In this document: piece after piece, positions 10,250 to 18,100 of the stretch
Numbering within the stretch: the stretch's first letter is position 1
Layout of the letters: each line of letters starts with the position of its first letter
Origin: Photobacterium obscurum
GTDB lineage: Bacteria; Pseudomonadota; Gammaproteobacteria; Enterobacterales; Vibrionaceae
DNA length: 64,000 nt
Assembly: GCF_026191635.1 (NCBI RefSeq)
Contig: NZ_JAKRRW010000001.1
Span: 474,309-538,308 of the forward strand
Reading direction: 5' to 3'
Position numbers and translations under genes: made by a program
The notes under the pieces: generated by a model
The model's input: only the letters and a program-made list of their open reading frames with translations
Databases searched by the model: none
Told to the model about the DNA's origin: nothing

Positions 10250-10852
10250 TTAGTAGAGCTTATGGCGTCCAGCAATTGAATGGGATAATGTCGTCCCGTC
10301 AACCAGCTCCAACTCTCCCCCAACAGGTACACCGTGGGCAATACGAGTCGCAGGTACATCATATTCACTACAAAGCTCGGCAATATAATGAGCCGTTGCT
10401 TCTCCCTCGACAGTAGGGTTCGTTGCCAAGATAAGCTCGGCAATCTGCTCGTTTTGCAGCCGAAACTCCAACACGTCAAGGCCGATATCCGACGGACCAA
10501 TCCCATCAAGCGGTGATAGGTGCCCCATCAAGACAAAATAACGCCCAGAAAACTGTCCCGTAGACTCTACTGCCACAATATCTGCCGGGCTTTCGACCAC
10601 ACAGATCTGGCCGTTTTCCTGACGACGAGGATTGGCGCAGATTGCGCAAATTTCCTCTTCCGTAAATGTACGGCAGCTCTCGCAATGACCGATTTCCGTC
10701 ATCGCTTTGCTCAGGGCGTCTGCCAGTTGCAGGCCTCCCTGTCGATTACGCTGCAACAAATTGAAGGCCATACGCTGTGCCGACTTGGGGCCAACCCCAG
10801 GCAGACAACGTAAGGCCTCCATTAGTTGTTCCAGCAATAGACTGGTACGCAT
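10250..10852 (-). CDS. recR: Recombination mediator RecR
   Basis: Acts with RecF and RecO to load RecA at gaps. The product is 200 residues (E. coli 201). It has an N-terminal helix-hairpin-helix ([14 protein letters not shown]), the four-cysteine zinc motif [16 protein letters not shown], and a Toprim domain ([15 protein letters not shown]). It is the last gene of the dnaX-ybaB-recR operon, 3 bp after ybaB. This order is conserved throughout gammaproteobacteria. Confidence 0.96.
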   Translation of the reverse strand: MRTSLLLEQLMEALRCLPGVGPKSAQRMAFNLLQRNRQGGLQLADALSKAMTEIGHCESCRTFTEEEICAICANPRRQENGQICVVESPADIVAVESTGQFSGRYFVLMGHLSPLDGIGPSDIGLDVLEFRLQNEQIAELILATNPTVEGEATAHYIAELCSEYDVPATRIAHGVPVGGELELVDGTTLSHSIAGRHKLY

Positions 10853-10855
10853 TGA

Positions 10856-11185
10856 TTAGAATGGCATCTTGAAGCCAGCTGGTAGGTTCATACCACCTGT
10901 TACACCGGCCATTTTTTCTTTCTGAGCTTCTTCGATACGACGTGCTGCATCATTGAACGCCGCCGCGATCAAATCTTCCAGCATGTCTTTGTCGTCTTCC
11001 ATCAAGCTATCATCAAGCTCTACACGACGAACACTGTGGCTACCAGTCAGAGTCACTTTAACCAGGCCAGCACCAGATTCACCGGTTACTTCCATGTTTG
11101 CGATCTCTTCTTGCATCTGTTGCATGCGCTCTTGCATCTGCTGCGCCTGCTTCATCATGTTCGCCATACCGCCTTTACCAAACAT
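10856..11185 (-). CDS. ybaB: Nucleoid-associated protein, YbaB/EbfC family
   Basis: A small DNA-binding dimer of the YbaB/EbfC family. The 109-residue product has a Met/Gln-rich N-terminal helix ([18 protein letters not shown]), the conserved [19 protein letters not shown] core, and the LIAAAFNDA helix. It sits between dnaX and recR as in E. coli, and translation is probably coupled with recR. Confidence 0.95.
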   Translation of the reverse strand: MFGKGGMANMMKQAQQMQERMQQMQEEIANMEVTGESGAGLVKVTLTGSHSVRRVELDDSLMEDDKDMLEDLIAAAFNDAARRIEEAQKEKMAGVTGGMNLPAGFKMPF

Positions 11186-11213
11186 ATACTCTCTCTCTAT
11201 TGGTCTGGTTAAT

Positions 11214-13442
11214 CTATAAGGGTCTCACGCTTTCTTCATCCAGCGCAGCAGCAAACCGCTGGCAGATAAAGTTCACGTTGGGATCACTCAACAAACTATG
11301 TTTTGCCTGATCCAGTTTTTGCTGATAAATCGCCTCTCGCCATTCTAATGGTGATCGGCCTTTATCATTAAATTCAATCATCAGCTCTATCTGTGTTTCA
11401 AATAATTCAGACAAAGCCTGTGCCAGCTGTTCGCGGGCTTTTGGCGTATCTAGATGCTTCTGCGACTGGCGTAAAAACAAAGTCACCTTGTCGTCATCGC
11501 GTTCCAGCGCTGAATTAAGAGCCAGCTGCTGAACCATACGCCCTACATTTAGCTTAGTTACTAAATCTGACCAACTATCCTGATTTGCCGCTTCTTTGAC
11601 AAGTAATTTCGCCATCTCTGGCGTTTTTTCATGCTCCAAAGCCCGCTTTAACGTACCCGGCGCAACTTCCTGCTTCGCATCTTCTGCCTTAGGTTGAGCC
11701 ATCGGCTTCCACTGATATTCTTCATCTCTCGGCTTGGTTGCCTGTGAAGCAGTGATTCCCGGCGCTGGCATCGCTGATACTCCATGATCTGAAGCAGACT
11801 GACCGGTATGCTTGGTGGCAATTCGGTCTAGTACATTGGTTGCGACTTTTTTAGCTGGCGCCGATTCAATCTTTTTTGCTGAGGATGATCCCTCACTGCC
11901 GCGCTTATTCTGACTTCGCAGCTTGTTTCTGGCAGCCAACAAGCCGGACGCTGCCGACGCAGGTTGCGACGGTGCGGCTGGTTGAGCAGCTGGCATCTGC
12001 TGTTGCTGCACTGGAGCCGGCGTGTCATAGCCTGCCGGTACCTGCTGGGGCATTTCAGACGGTGTCATCGGCATCGAGGGTGCAGCAGGCTGCTGGTAAT
12101 GTGGCTGAGAATAGTTCCCTTGCTGCGGTTGCGCCTGCGGCATTGACTGCGAAGCCGGTTGTTGTTGCTGTACAGGAGCAACTTGCTGAGGCGGAACCGA
12201 GGCCTGCTGTTGTCCATTGCTCATCTGAGCTTTCAGCGCCTGCACGCGTTGCATGCCTTGTTGGCCTTGCTGCCCTTGCTGCCCTTGCAACGAGCGGCTT
12301 TGAGCGGCAGGCTCTGTTGCCGGTATTGCAACAGCCTGTGGTGTGATCCCCTGTCCCGAAAGCGGACGGAATGCCAGCATTCTCAGTAATACCATTTCAA
12401 GGCCAGTACGACCATCCGGCGCAAAGGCCAGGTCCTGCCGACCTTGCAGGGCAATTTGATAGCACAGCTGAACTTCCTGCGGAACCATTTCTTTGCTCAG
12501 TGCGATCACGCGTTCGGCATCGGGTGCGGTCTCGTCTAATGAGGCCGACAACGCCTGATACATAGCAACCCGGTGCAACTGAGCTGCAAGTTCCCGTAGC
12601 AAACTATCCCACTCAACGCCCACACCGGCCAGCTCTTCTAGGCATGCCATTGCAGACTGGGCTTCGCCCTGCGCCATCGCTTCCAGCAGATAAAGTGCTT
12701 GTTCGGTATTCAGTGTGCCAAGCATCGCTGAGACAGTATCGGCAACAACCTGGCCATTACCCAAAGCAATAGCCTGATCGGCCAAACTAAGCGCATCACG
12801 CATACTGCCTTCTGCCGCTCTCGCCAATAAGCTCAATGCCCTTGGCTCGTGTTCGACCTGCTCCTGGGTCAATACGTTCTCAAGCTGAGACTGAATTTGC
12901 GTGTTATCTAGGTGCTTCAGGTGAAACTGCAGGCAGCGCGACAGAATAGTCACCGGCAGCTTTTGCGGATCCGTGGTTGCCAGAATAAATTTGACGTATT
13001 CCGGTGGCTCTTCCAGCGTTTTAAGCAGGGCATTAAAGCTATGACGAGACAGCATGTGTACTTCGTCAATCAGGTAGACCTTAAAACGGCCACGGGCAGG
13101 CTTATACTGAACGTTATCAAGCAACTCACGGGTATCTTCAACTTTGGTCCGCGACGCCGCATCGATCTCCAGCAAATCAACAAAACGCCCTTCATCAATT
13201 TCTCGGCAAGTCTCACACTGTCCGCATGGCGTTGCCGTGACCCCCTGCTCACAATTTAGCCCTTTGGCAAAGATACGGGCAATGGTGGTTTTGCCCACCC
13301 CTCGGGTGCCACTAAACAGATAGGCGTGATGAAGACGGTTATGGGCAAGCGCATTGGCCAGTGCCGTTAATACATGGGACTGTCCAACAACATCGTCGAA
13401 TTGATGCGGTCGCCATTTCCGAGCCAGAACCTGATAACTCAT
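11214..13442 (-). CDS. dnaX: DNA polymerase III subunits tau and gamma
   Basis: The clamp-loader ATPase and replisome organiser. The 742-residue tau has Walker [10 protein letters not shown] (45-53), a four-cysteine zinc module (C64, C73, C76, C79), Walker B VYLIDEVH (D126/E127), and the sensor segments. A long Gln/Pro-rich linker (about 385-510) contains a small tandem repeat of QGQ units. The linker is followed by the A-run frameshift signal at codons 522-524. The C-terminal tau-specific domains end in EESVRPL. A -1 shift would give a 525-residue gamma. It is first in the operon with ybaB and recR. Confidence 0.96.
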   Translation of the reverse strand: MSYQVLARKWRPHQFDDVVGQSHVLTALANALAHNRLHHAYLFSGTRGVGKTTIARIFAKGLNCEQGVTATPCGQCETCREIDEGRFVDLLEIDAASRTKVEDTRELLDNVQYKPARGRFKVYLIDEVHMLSRHSFNALLKTLEEPPEYVKFILATTDPQKLPVTILSRCLQFHLKHLDNTQIQSQLENVLTQEQVEHEPRALSLLARAAEGSMRDALSLADQAIALGNGQVVADTVSAMLGTLNTEQALYLLEAMAQGEAQSAMACLEELAGVGVEWDSLLRELAAQLHRVAMYQALSASLDETAPDAERVIALSKEMVPQEVQLCYQIALQGRQDLAFAPDGRTGLEMVLLRMLAFRPLSGQGITPQAVAIPATEPAAQSRSLQGQQGQQGQQGMQRVQALKAQMSNGQQQASVPPQQVAPVQQQQPASQSMPQAQPQQGNYSQPHYQQPAAPSMPMTPSEMPQQVPAGYDTPAPVQQQQMPAAQPAAPSQPASAASGLLAARNKLRSQNKRGSEGSSSAKKIESAPAKKVATNVLDRIATKHTGQSASDHGVSAMPAPGITASQATKPRDEEYQWKPMAQPKAEDAKQEVAPGTLKRALEHEKTPEMAKLLVKEAANQDSWSDLVTKLNVGRMVQQLALNSALERDDDKVTLFLRQSQKHLDTPKAREQLAQALSELFETQIELMIEFNDKGRSPLEWREAIYQQKLDQAKHSLLSDPNVNFICQRFAAALDEESVRPL
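11866..11894 (-). promoter_or_regulatory. Programmed -1 ribosomal frameshift site in dnaX
   Basis: On the coding strand the heptamer A AAA AAG occupies 11877-11871 in the correct phase (GCA AAA AAG). After slippage the -1 frame reads GAT then TGA (11868-11866), ending gamma at once. A Shine-Dalgarno-like GAGGGA (11894-11889) sits 11 nt upstream, as the stimulator does in E. coli dnaX. A strong downstream stem was not evident. Confidence 0.85.
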
Positions 13443-13555
13443 GTTTACAAACCTTACAGAATCAAGAGCTCAATGCTAGCACAGGGAGGAAATTTGAGCG
13501 AGAGGGCGCCACCATGAGCGCCCAATCATTAGCCAGATAGAACTAGCTAAGAGAA

Positions 13556-14101
13556 TTAGTGACCGTCGAAGTCACAAATGCTGTAAACATTCAGGCCGAT
13601 AGCTTCCAGACGGTCAGCACCGCCAAGCTCAGGCAGATTGATCACAAATGCCGCATCTTCAACAACACCACCAAGGCGGCGAACCAACTTAGTCGTTGCT
13701 TCAATCGTCCCGCCGGTTGCCAGCAAATCGTCAACCAGAAGAACGTTATCGCCTTCGGCGATCGCATCGGTATGGATCTCTAGCGTATCCTGACCGTATT
13801 CAAGCTCATAGTCTTCGCCAATCACTTCACGCGGCAGTTTGCCCGGCTTGCGCACTGGCACAAAACCAACACCCAGCTCTAGGGCTAGCGGCGCACCGAA
13901 CAGAAAGCCACGAGCTTCGGTACCAATCACCTTGGTAATGCCTTTGTCACGATATTGCTCTAGCAGAACCTGCATGGTTGCACGATAGGCTGATGGGTCT
14001 TCCATCAGGCTGGTTACATCGCGAAATAAAATGCCAGGCTTTGGGTAGTCCGGGATAGATTTAATACTGCTCTTGATCAAAGCTAGTTTTTCTTGAGTCA
14101 T
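13556..14101 (-). CDS. apt: Adenine phosphoribosyltransferase
   Basis: Converts adenine and PRPP to AMP in purine salvage. The product is 181 residues (E. coli 183). The PRPP-binding signature [13 protein letters not shown] lies near residue 122, and the [14 protein letters not shown] segment binds the base. It lies upstream of dnaX in the conserved order but is separated from ybaN by a terminator, so it has its own promoter. The window shows no anomaly. Confidence 0.96.
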   Translation of the reverse strand: MTQEKLALIKSSIKSIPDYPKPGILFRDVTSLMEDPSAYRATMQVLLEQYRDKGITKVIGTEARGFLFGAPLALELGVGFVPVRKPGKLPREVIGEDYELEYGQDTLEIHTDAIAEGDNVLLVDDLLATGGTIEATTKLVRRLGGVVEDAAFVINLPELGGADRLEAIGLNVYSICDFDGH

Positions 14102-14147
14102 AATCGTTTTCCGTGCACCAGTTTACGCAAGTGCTGTAGAGCTAATC

Positions 14148-14181
14148 AAAAAAGCCTGCTTACAAACGCTGTCAGCAGGCC
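14148..14181 (-). terminator. Terminator of ybaN, leftward
   Basis: GCCTGCT (14154-14160) and AGCAGGC (14174-14180) form the stem. On the minus strand it is followed by T6, so it closes transcription coming from ybaN before apt. Confidence 0.75.
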
Positions 14182-14293
14182 ATAAATTCCAATAGCAAAT
14201 AGTATTGATTTTCACCGACTGGAGCAACTAATACCACGGGATCTTTGTCATGAATCAAAAGATCCCATCACCAGAAAAACCAGGAAAGGCCTT

Positions 14294-14346
14294 ATACCAA
14301 ACTAAATAATTATCTGGCCTATCAGCGAGATTGTTCAGTTTGGTAT
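14294..14346. mobile_element. Short MITE-like palindromic element, copy 1
   Basis: A 53-bp element begins ATACCAAACT and ends AGTTTGGTAT (inverted). Its left 40 bases match, almost base for base, the inverted right end of the larger element at 15005-15269. It looks like an internally deleted copy reduced to its ends. It lies 8 bp after the ybaN stop. Confidence 0.7.
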
Positions 14347-14354
14347 TACAACAA

Positions 14355-14756
14355 CTACTTACTCGACGGTAAGTTTGAGGTAGTCGATACCGAGGGTAAT
14401 TCAATGACTGGCAGGCGGTTAAACCAAAACAATAAAATGCTTGCAATCACAATCAACATAACTTTGTGCCAAAGCAGCGGTACTAAGTAGATAGAGAGCA
14501 GAAAACTGAGGACAATAGTGCAGTTTGCTCGGCGCTTTACGGTCGATGAGACCCCGCCATGTTGGTGCCAGTTTTGTAAAATAGGACCAAAGTGAGGGTG
14601 ATGATGAAGCCAGCGGCTGATGCGAGGAGAACCCCGCATAAAACAGGCACTGGCTAATAACAAGAAAGGGGTCGTCGGTAGCAAAGGTAAAAATATACCT
14701 ATGACGCCGAGGGTGACACATAGCCAACCACAACCTAACAGTAGGACTCGCTTAAT
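14355..14756 (-). CDS. YbaN-family (DUF454) inner-membrane protein with non-standard start
   Basis: The reading frame encodes a DUF454/YbaN protein: a first helix KRVLLLGCGWLC, then LPLLPTTPFLLLASACF, a GSPR motif, and two more helices. The size, about 133 residues, fits the family (E. coli 125). No ATG, GTG or TTG gives a full-length protein: the frame opens after TGA at 14780-14778, and only ATC (14762) or ATT (14756) precede the conserved KRVLLL. ATT aligns with the usual start (Met-Lys/Gln-Arg), and GGGGGAG lies upstream. A TTG at 14684 would delete the first helix. Its function is unknown. In E. coli it is also next to apt. Confidence 0.8.
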   Translation of the reverse strand: MKRVLLLGCGWLCVTLGVIGIFLPLLPTTPFLLLASACFMRGSPRISRWLHHHPHFGPILQNWHQHGGVSSTVKRRANCTIVLSFLLSIYLVPLLWHKVMLIVIASILLFWFNRLPVIELPSVSTTSNLPSSK

Positions 14757-14821
14757 GAAGATGTTACTCTCCCCCTTTCATTGAACTAGGGATAACATAC
14801 CACTAATAGTTGGAACATCAA

Positions 14822-14938
14822 CTAGTGCGCGATGATCCCCAACCAAGTTAAACTTGCCGGTAGTGTTGGTAATGCAAGTGCTATCAGAAAACCAACAAAA
14901 TACTTAACGTTGTACGGGTCTTTAAAACCGTGCTCCAT
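14822..14938 (-). CDS. Small membrane peptide of 38 residues, unknown
   Basis: A complete small frame starts at ATG 14938 with AGGAAG seven bases upstream and stops at TAG 14822. The sequence begins MEHGFKDPYNVKYF and continues as one hydrophobic helix (VGFLIALALP, then SLTWLGIIA), ending in His. A good ribosome site, a charged/polar head and one membrane helix argue that it is real. It precedes ybaN by 65 bp on the same strand and may share its transcript. I do not recognise the family. Confidence 0.6.
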   Translation of the reverse strand: MEHGFKDPYNVKYFVGFLIALALPTLPASLTWLGIIAH

Positions 14939-15004
14939 GGTATGCTTCCTTTATAGGGCGTGTAAACGACTGACTGTTTGAAGCTTCATTGGCTCCAAAT
15001 CATG

Positions 15005-15269
15005 ATACCAAGCTGAGCAATTATCTGTTCCAATCAGAGCGATGCTAGCCGCTTGAGAGCAACCCAAAGTGATGAAGATATAGTCGTTCTACATCAAAGC
15101 AATTTGGGGTAGGTATCGAGCGGCTAGCACGCTCCCGAAGGGCGAGTTGTAAAAGCACAGCTACTGTGTTGCTTGATTTTGATGGATATGAACACACCTG
15201 CAATCAAGCGCCTTGTATCTGAGCCTTTTCAATCTCGCTGATAGGCCAGATAATTACTCAGTTTGGTAT
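15005..15269. mobile_element. MITE-like element with about 40-bp inverted ends, copy 2
   Basis: A 265-bp element has its left end ATACCAAGCTGAGCAATTAT and its right end, inverted, ATACCAAACTGAGTAATTAT. The similarity continues for about 40 bases. A second nested pair, GCTAGCCGCT (15044-15053) and AGCGGCTAGC (15119-15128), is perfect. There is no transposase frame inside, so it is a non-autonomous element. No clear target duplication was seen. Confidence 0.75.
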
Positions 15270-15421
15270 TACACCCACTATATAGGATTAAGAATGCGAC
15301 AAAAACCGATGGAAATTATGGGTATTAAGCCTATTACTCTATAAAGGTTTGATTCAAATCACAATCAAACAACGAAACCGTTTTAGACTAAAATTATCAC
15401 CAATAAAGATAATATAGAGAT

Positions 15422-15784
15422 ATGACAACGTCAGAGATTACTTACCAGCAACTAAAGACGCATTTAGAGCAAGAGCACGGCCAGCTAGCCAAAGAGCTTA
15501 AGCACGAAATGTTGCTCAATACCCTTGTTCCTTCAGCAACGGCAATAGAACAGGCCGATCTCAATGAGCTGATCATGATGGCAAAATCTTCATTTATTCC
15601 AAACTTGTTTGATTTAGCGATGAGAGTGGAAAAAGTGGATGCCGCCGTTTGCTCAATTAAGCTGGGTATGTATGGCCTGTGCGTTGACTGCGACGAAGAA
15701 ATTGAGCTTAACGAACTGCAGGCAGATCCGGCACAGCCGCGCTGTCATTCTTGCCGTGAACACAGCCGTTATCATCATGACTGA
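15422..15784 (+). CDS. DksA/TraR-family C4 zinc-finger protein
   Basis: A 120-residue member of the DksA/TraR family. A helical N-terminal half is followed by a four-cysteine zinc finger, C87-x2-C90-x17-C108-x2-C111 (GLCVDCDEEI ... CHSCRE). DksA proteins act on RNA polymerase through its secondary channel with ppGpp. This one is shorter than DksA (151) and longer than TraR (73), and resembles the short DksA-like proteins of vibrios. It is monocistronic, next to a MITE-like element. The exact role is unknown. Confidence 0.82.
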   Translation: MTTSEITYQQLKTHLEQEHGQLAKELKHEMLLNTLVPSATAIEQADLNELIMMAKSSFIPNLFDLAMRVEKVDAAVCSIKLGMYGLCVDCDEEIELNELQADPAQPRCHSCREHSRYHHD

Positions 15785-15870
15785 TTATTTCATCTAACGC
15801 GGGACAAATCTCTGTAGATTACTCATTGCCCCGCATTAACTCCGGATTGGTGATACCGGATGATCGCCGA

Positions 15871-16509
15871 TCATTGCGCGTCTTGAGCTTTTGTCCACTG
15901 ATGAAACGCTGCTTTTTCTTCCGCATTCGCCTTGCTATACCAAAGCTTAAGTTGTGCTAAGGCATCACCGGTTATTTTCACTTCGCCCTGCTGGGTAACT
16001 TCAACAGCCGCCTGTTTCAGATCAACGGCATAGCCTTGCTCAAACGTAATGCCCTGCTGGCGGTTATAGTCTGCGACTAAGGCTTCCATATCGCTAAATG
16101 CGGCAAAGCCCTTCCCCTGAAGTTCAACATACTCAAGTTTACGAGAAGCCCCACTGGCCAATTCAAGCATCCATTCAGGGTTGCGTTCAAAGTACGCCTT
16201 GGCCTGAGTCAATGTCGATAGACGTGGCAATACAATGGTGGCATCTTCACTGGGTACATCAAGCTCAAACAAGTATGGGCGGGTGGTATACATTTTCGTC
16301 TTTGAACCACTTTTCAGCTCACCCTCATAGCGCACAACCACCTGGTGTTTACCTTCAGCCAAATCCAGGCTTTCGGTTGGTGACCAAAATGACGACTCGA
16401 CTTTCTTACCATCGACAACAAGCAGCTTGATATTCTCGCCAGTCGACAGAACCGCAGCCTGAAGGCTCAACGGCATTGCAAGCAAACCTGCAATCACTAA
16501 CTTGTTCAT
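15871..16509 (-). CDS. YccT/CsgI-family (DUF2057) periplasmic protein
   Basis: A 212-residue exported protein with a signal peptide cut near [10 protein letters not shown]. The start of the mature protein ([16 protein letters not shown]) and the [14 protein letters not shown] segment are the signature of the UPF0319/DUF2057 family. Family members in enterics include CsgI (YccT), reported to hinder curli assembly; no curli genes are visible here. It stands alone on the minus strand. Confidence 0.82.
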   Translation of the reverse strand: MNKLVIAGLLAMPLSLQAAVLSTGENIKLLVVDGKKVESSFWSPTESLDLAEGKHQVVVRYEGELKSGSKTKMYTTRPYLFELDVPSEDATIVLPRLSTLTQAKAYFERNPEWMLELASGASRKLEYVELQGKGFAAFSDMEALVADYNRQQGITFEQGYAVDLKQAAVEVTQQGEVKITGDALAQLKLWYSKANAEEKAAFHQWTKAQDAQ

Positions 16510-16550
16510 TCTCTTCCCTATTCAATAATAAATCCAAAGTCTAAAATAAC

Positions 16551-16577
16551 AAAAAGCCGCCCAAAAGGCGGCTTTTT
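16551..16577 (-). terminator. Terminator of the second porin, possibly bidirectional
   Basis: AAAAAGCCGCC (16551-16561) pairs perfectly with GGCGGCTTTTT (16567-16577) around a 5-nt loop. The leftward transcript gets T5 followed by more T-rich sequence. Confidence 0.92.
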
Positions 16578-16605
16578 CAAGAAGAATTCTTAGATTAAGT
16601 CAATC

Positions 16606-17565
16606 TTAGAATAGTACTTCCATACCAACTAGGTAACCTACATCTAGGTCAGTTGCATCGCTATCAGCCCAACCTAGCTCACCGTATACTTTCACGTTGC
16701 TGTGTAGCTTGTGAGTAACGTTAGCGTAAACGTTGTCAACAGTGTTGTCATCGTCGTCAGCACGGTTGTAACCTAGAGCAAATGTGTTTTTACCCATGGT
16801 GTAAGAACCAGCAAGTTCGATTAGGTCAACATCAGTAAGAGTCGCGCCAGCAACTTTCTGCTCAACGTTACCGTAAGATGCAGCGAATGCGAATGCACCC
16901 ATTACGTACTCACCTTCAAGGTTGAAACCATCAATTTCAACTTTGTTAGCTACAGTTGATGCGCTCTCAGCTGTGTAGTAGTAACCACGTACGTCGAAAT
17001 CAGCAAAACGAGCACCTAGGCGCGCATCTGTGATTGTACCGTTCGTGTTTAGGAAATCTGAAGCTGGCTCAGCACCTTCAGCATCTAGGTCGTGAGAAAC
17101 ACCGAAGTAGAACTGACCGTTATCGAATACGTACTTGATAGTTTCAGAACCTTCAGTACCCGCTAGGAAGTCTAGCTGCTCGAAGCCTAGCTCGTAGTCT
17201 TTACCGATACCTGCATCATCAGAGATAAGTAGCTGACGACCGAAAGTTAGCGTACCGAAATCAGCGCTGCCAAGACCAACCCATAGTTCGTCGTTTGTTA
17301 CTTCACTTTTTTCGAACGCAAAACCAATACCACCAACAGCGTTTAGCTGGCTAGTAACTGCGATAGTTGTATTTAGCTGTAGGTCACCATCATCTAGGTG
17401 AATACCTGCATCGTCGTTTGACTTGTCACTTTGGATTGGCTGTAGGTATTGAACTTCAGCTGCTGCTGAAAGGTCAACAATTACGCCGTCTGCATCATAT
17501 AGGTTGATACCTGCTTGTGCAGAACCTGCTGCTAGAACTGATAGTGCTAGAAGAGTCTTTTTCAT
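16606..17565 (-). CDS. Outer-membrane porin, OmpL-like
   Basis: A 319-residue porin of the gram-negative porin family. The ATG at 17565 (MKKTLLALSVLAAGSAQA) is preferred over a GTG at 17574. The signal peptide ends at AQA-GINLYD. Typical features are the DADGVIVDLSAAAEVQYLQP first strand, GSADFGTLTFGRQ, Asp-rich turns, and a terminal phenylalanine (LVGMEVLF). Codons are highly biased (CTAG-poor, GTT/GCA-rich), as in abundant proteins. It is distinct from the porin at 8791-9825. Substrate range cannot be read from the sequence. Confidence 0.88.
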   Translation of the reverse strand: MKKTLLALSVLAAGSAQAGINLYDADGVIVDLSAAAEVQYLQPIQSDKSNDDAGIHLDDGDLQLNTTIAVTSQLNAVGGIGFAFEKSEVTNDELWVGLGSADFGTLTFGRQLLISDDAGIGKDYELGFEQLDFLAGTEGSETIKYVFDNGQFYFGVSHDLDAEGAEPASDFLNTNGTITDARLGARFADFDVRGYYYTAESASTVANKVEIDGFNLEGEYVMGAFAFAASYGNVEQKVAGATLTDVDLIELAGSYTMGKNTFALGYNRADDDDNTVDNVYANVTHKLHSNVKVYGELGWADSDATDLDVGYLVGMEVLF

Positions 17566-18061
17566 GATATCCACTGCCTTTTCTTATTTAGATTGGAAAT
17601 CCTATTCCGGAATTCCTTTTCTTTATAACCCCTCCGACTGTTATCCCTTTAAAACATAAAGAAAGATAAAAATCGCAGGTAAGTAATTTATGGACTCATC
17701 CTGACAGAATATTTATCTGCATGTCAAATTAGCTAAAAGAGAGCTCAAAAAACCTCAAACAAATTACCTTTCAACAACTTAGGTAAACAGCAGAACAAAT
17801 AACCACCACAAAAAACATCGCAAATGACATTCATTCTCAAAAAGCCACTACCAACAAACCAACACAAAAAACTAAAAAAAAAGCAAAAAAACACAAGTAC
17901 CAGCATAAAACACTATTACCCATGGGGTTGCGTGGTTAATCCCTTGTTTATAAACAACTCATTATACCTCTGGTGCAAGGTTCAATTTAGTTTCGTGACC
18001 AACATCTCATTTTTTTTAATTAATTCATCAGAACACGCTACCGCTCACATTTAGATGTTCG
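17566..18061. other. AT-rich intergenic region between porin and dinG
   Basis: About 495 bp between divergent genes, strongly AT-rich with A-runs around 17865-17890. It should contain the promoter and upstream control sites of the porin. A frame of 76 codons at 17824-18054 has low-complexity Lys/Asn composition and is not considered real. Confidence 0.5.
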
Positions 18062-18070
18062 TGCTATAAT
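18062..18070 (+). promoter_or_regulatory. Extended -10 promoter of dinG
   Basis: TGCTATAAT (18062-18070) is a perfect extended -10 element, 30 bp before the ATG. The -35 region is poor, as is usual for this promoter type. No LexA box (CTGT-N8-ACAG) was seen near it. Confidence 0.6.
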
Positions 18071-18100
18071 GCCCAGCCTTGTCCTTACGAAGTTTCAGAT

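Noticed and set aside
11847..11852. Second A-run in dnaX as a frameshift site
   Set aside because: It reads GCT AAA AAA GTC in the coding frame, so the slippery heptamer is out of phase.
11876..12346. 156-codon frame opposite the dnaX linker
   Set aside because: An artefact of the Gln/Pro-rich repeats in dnaX on the other strand.
14684..14733. TTG starts inside ybaN
   Set aside because: The TTG at 14684 would remove the conserved first helix; the one at 14733 is in another frame.
17824..18054. 76-codon frame before dinG
   Set aside because: Composition reflects A-rich DNA and it overlaps the probable promoter region.
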